56,891 nt of DNA, taken from contig NZ_FOLH01000009.1 in assembly GCF_900112235.1 (NCBI RefSeq), forward strand, positions 1 through 56,891, in the 5' to 3' direction. Every line of letters starts with the position of its first letter. Position 1 is the first letter of the stretch. This stretch comes from Marinospirillum celere. GTDB taxonomy: Bacteria; Pseudomonadota; Gammaproteobacteria; Pseudomonadales; Halomonadaceae. Both the position numbers and the translations under genes were made by a program. Below the pieces are notes generated by a model. The model was not told where the DNA came from. It ran no database searches and saw only the letters and a program-made list of their open reading frames with translations. This document shows positions 56,108 to 56,891 of this stretch, one piece after another.

Positions 56108-56891
56108 TTAACCTTCCTCCAGCTCTGGCAAACCTGAAAATAACTGCAGGGCTTCAGGATTAGCCAGCGCATCCTGGTTCTTGACCGGGCGACCATGAAT
56201 CACTTCCCGAACAGCCAGCTCAACGATCTTGCCGGAGAGGGTGCGGGGAATATCAGCCACCTGGATAATTTTGGCGGGCACATGGCGGGGCGTGGTTTCC
56301 GCACGAATGGTTTCCCGAATACGCTTTTTCAATTCTTCCGTCAGCTCCTTGCCTTCTTTAAGCCGCACAAAAAGCACGACTCGCACGTCATCCTTCCAGT
56401 CCTGGCCGACACACAGGGCTTCCAACACTTCATCCACCTTTTCCACCTGGCGGTAGATTTCTGCCGTGCCGATACGTACCCCACCAGGATTGAGAACCGC
56501 ATCGGAGCGACCGTGAATAATCAGGCCGTCTTCCGGGGTGATTTCGGCATAGTCGCCATGCGCCCAGACGTTATCGAAGCGATCAAAATAGGCGGCGTGA
56601 TAGCGTTGCCCATCATCATCCTTCCAAAAGCCAATCGGCATGGATGGGAAGGGTTGGACACAAACCAGCTCACCTTTTTCACCGACAACCGGTTGGCCCT
56701 GGTCGTTATAGACCTGTACATCCATCCCCAAGCCCCGGCACTGCAATTGGCCGCGATACACGGGGCGTATTGGGCAGCCCAAAGCAAAGCAGGAAATAAT
56801 GTCGGTGCCCCCGGAAATCGATGCCAGCAAGAGGTCTTCCTTGATTTCGCGGTAGACATAATCAAAGGATTCATGGGATAGAGGAGAGCCG
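56108..56891 (-). CDS. Acetoacetyl-CoA synthetase, 3' part (cut by the window edge)
   Basis: This is the C-terminal 260 residues of an AMP-forming acetoacetate-CoA ligase. The frame stays open to the window end. Visible segments are LASISGGTD, the hinge [22 protein letters not shown], and the catalytic lysine region [11 protein letters not shown]. The enzyme activates acetoacetate, often alongside polyhydroxybutyrate breakdown. The N-terminal AMP-binding part lies outside the window. Confidence 0.92.
   Translation of the reverse strand, partial: GSPLSHESFDYVYREIKEDLLLASISGGTDIISCFALGCPIRPVYRGQLQCRGLGMDVQVYNDQGQPVVGEKGELVCVQPFPSMPIGFWKDDDGQRYHAAYFDRFDNVWAHGDYAEITPEDGLIIHGRSDAVLNPGGVRIGTAEIYRQVEKVDEVLEALCVGQDWKDDVRVVLFVRLKEGKELTEELKKRIRETIRAETTPRHVPAKIIQVADIPRTLSGKIVELAVREVIHGRPVKNQDALANPEALQLFSGLPELEEG

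Overview
The window reads as chromosomal DNA of a halophilic or haloalkaliphilic gammaproteobacterium, probably of the Oceanospirillales type. The evidence is an ectoine hydroxylase, a standard gammaproteobacterial core (pssA, ilvC/ilvY/ilvIH, clpB, pgeF, rluD, bamD, selO, nadE, thiC, tmcA) and moderate GC. A Marinospirillum-like genus would fit, but this is a guess from gene content. I see no rRNA, tRNA, CRISPR array or insertion sequence.

Region 1 (1-19.5 kb) is housekeeping. It holds phospholipid synthesis, branched-chain amino acid synthesis with a divergent IlvY regulator and a long hairpin-rich leader before the acetolactate synthase genes, and ClpB behind a clear sigma-32 promoter. It also holds RluD/PgeF, BamD, SelO, NAD synthetase, glycine oxidase, HopJ, and ThiC behind a TPP riboswitch. 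At its end is an unrecognised 174-aa protein behind a near-consensus sigma-28 promoter.

Region 2 (19.5-30.2 kb) is a molybdenum/tungsten module. A histidine kinase and an NtrC-type activator are divergent from a tungstate ABC importer (tupABC) that has a well-spaced sigma-54 promoter. These are followed by mobA, mobB, moeA, a moaC-moaD gene fusion, moaE and moaA.

Region 3 (30.2-48.8 kb) looks like an arsenic island. At its left edge a truncated DUF2868 gene runs into the 3' stub of a permease. Then come a small thioredoxin, a UspA protein, an ACR3 arsenite exporter and a chemoreceptor. Next is an operon that I read as an ArxA-type arsenite oxidase (arxB'-A-B-C-D), continuing through a membrane c-type cytochrome and an FKBP isomerase into the molybdate importer modABC. 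An alternative oxidase (quinol oxidase) follows on the same strand. A convergent pair encodes an ethylbenzene-dehydrogenase-gamma-like haem protein and a DUF2231 membrane protein. The proposed logic is: import Mo, build and insert the cofactor, oxidise arsenite in the periplasm, pass electrons through the NrfD subunit to quinone, and re-oxidise quinol with the alternative oxidase. ACR3 exports arsenite and the chemoreceptor may sense the same chemistry. The enzyme identity rests on remembered motifs and context, not on a search.

Region 4 (48.8-56.9 kb) returns to core genes: a MalY/PatB aminotransferase-fold lyase, a second chemoreceptor, a thioesterase, a small beta-barrel protein, tmcA, ectD and the 3' part of an acetoacetyl-CoA synthetase gene cut by the window edge.
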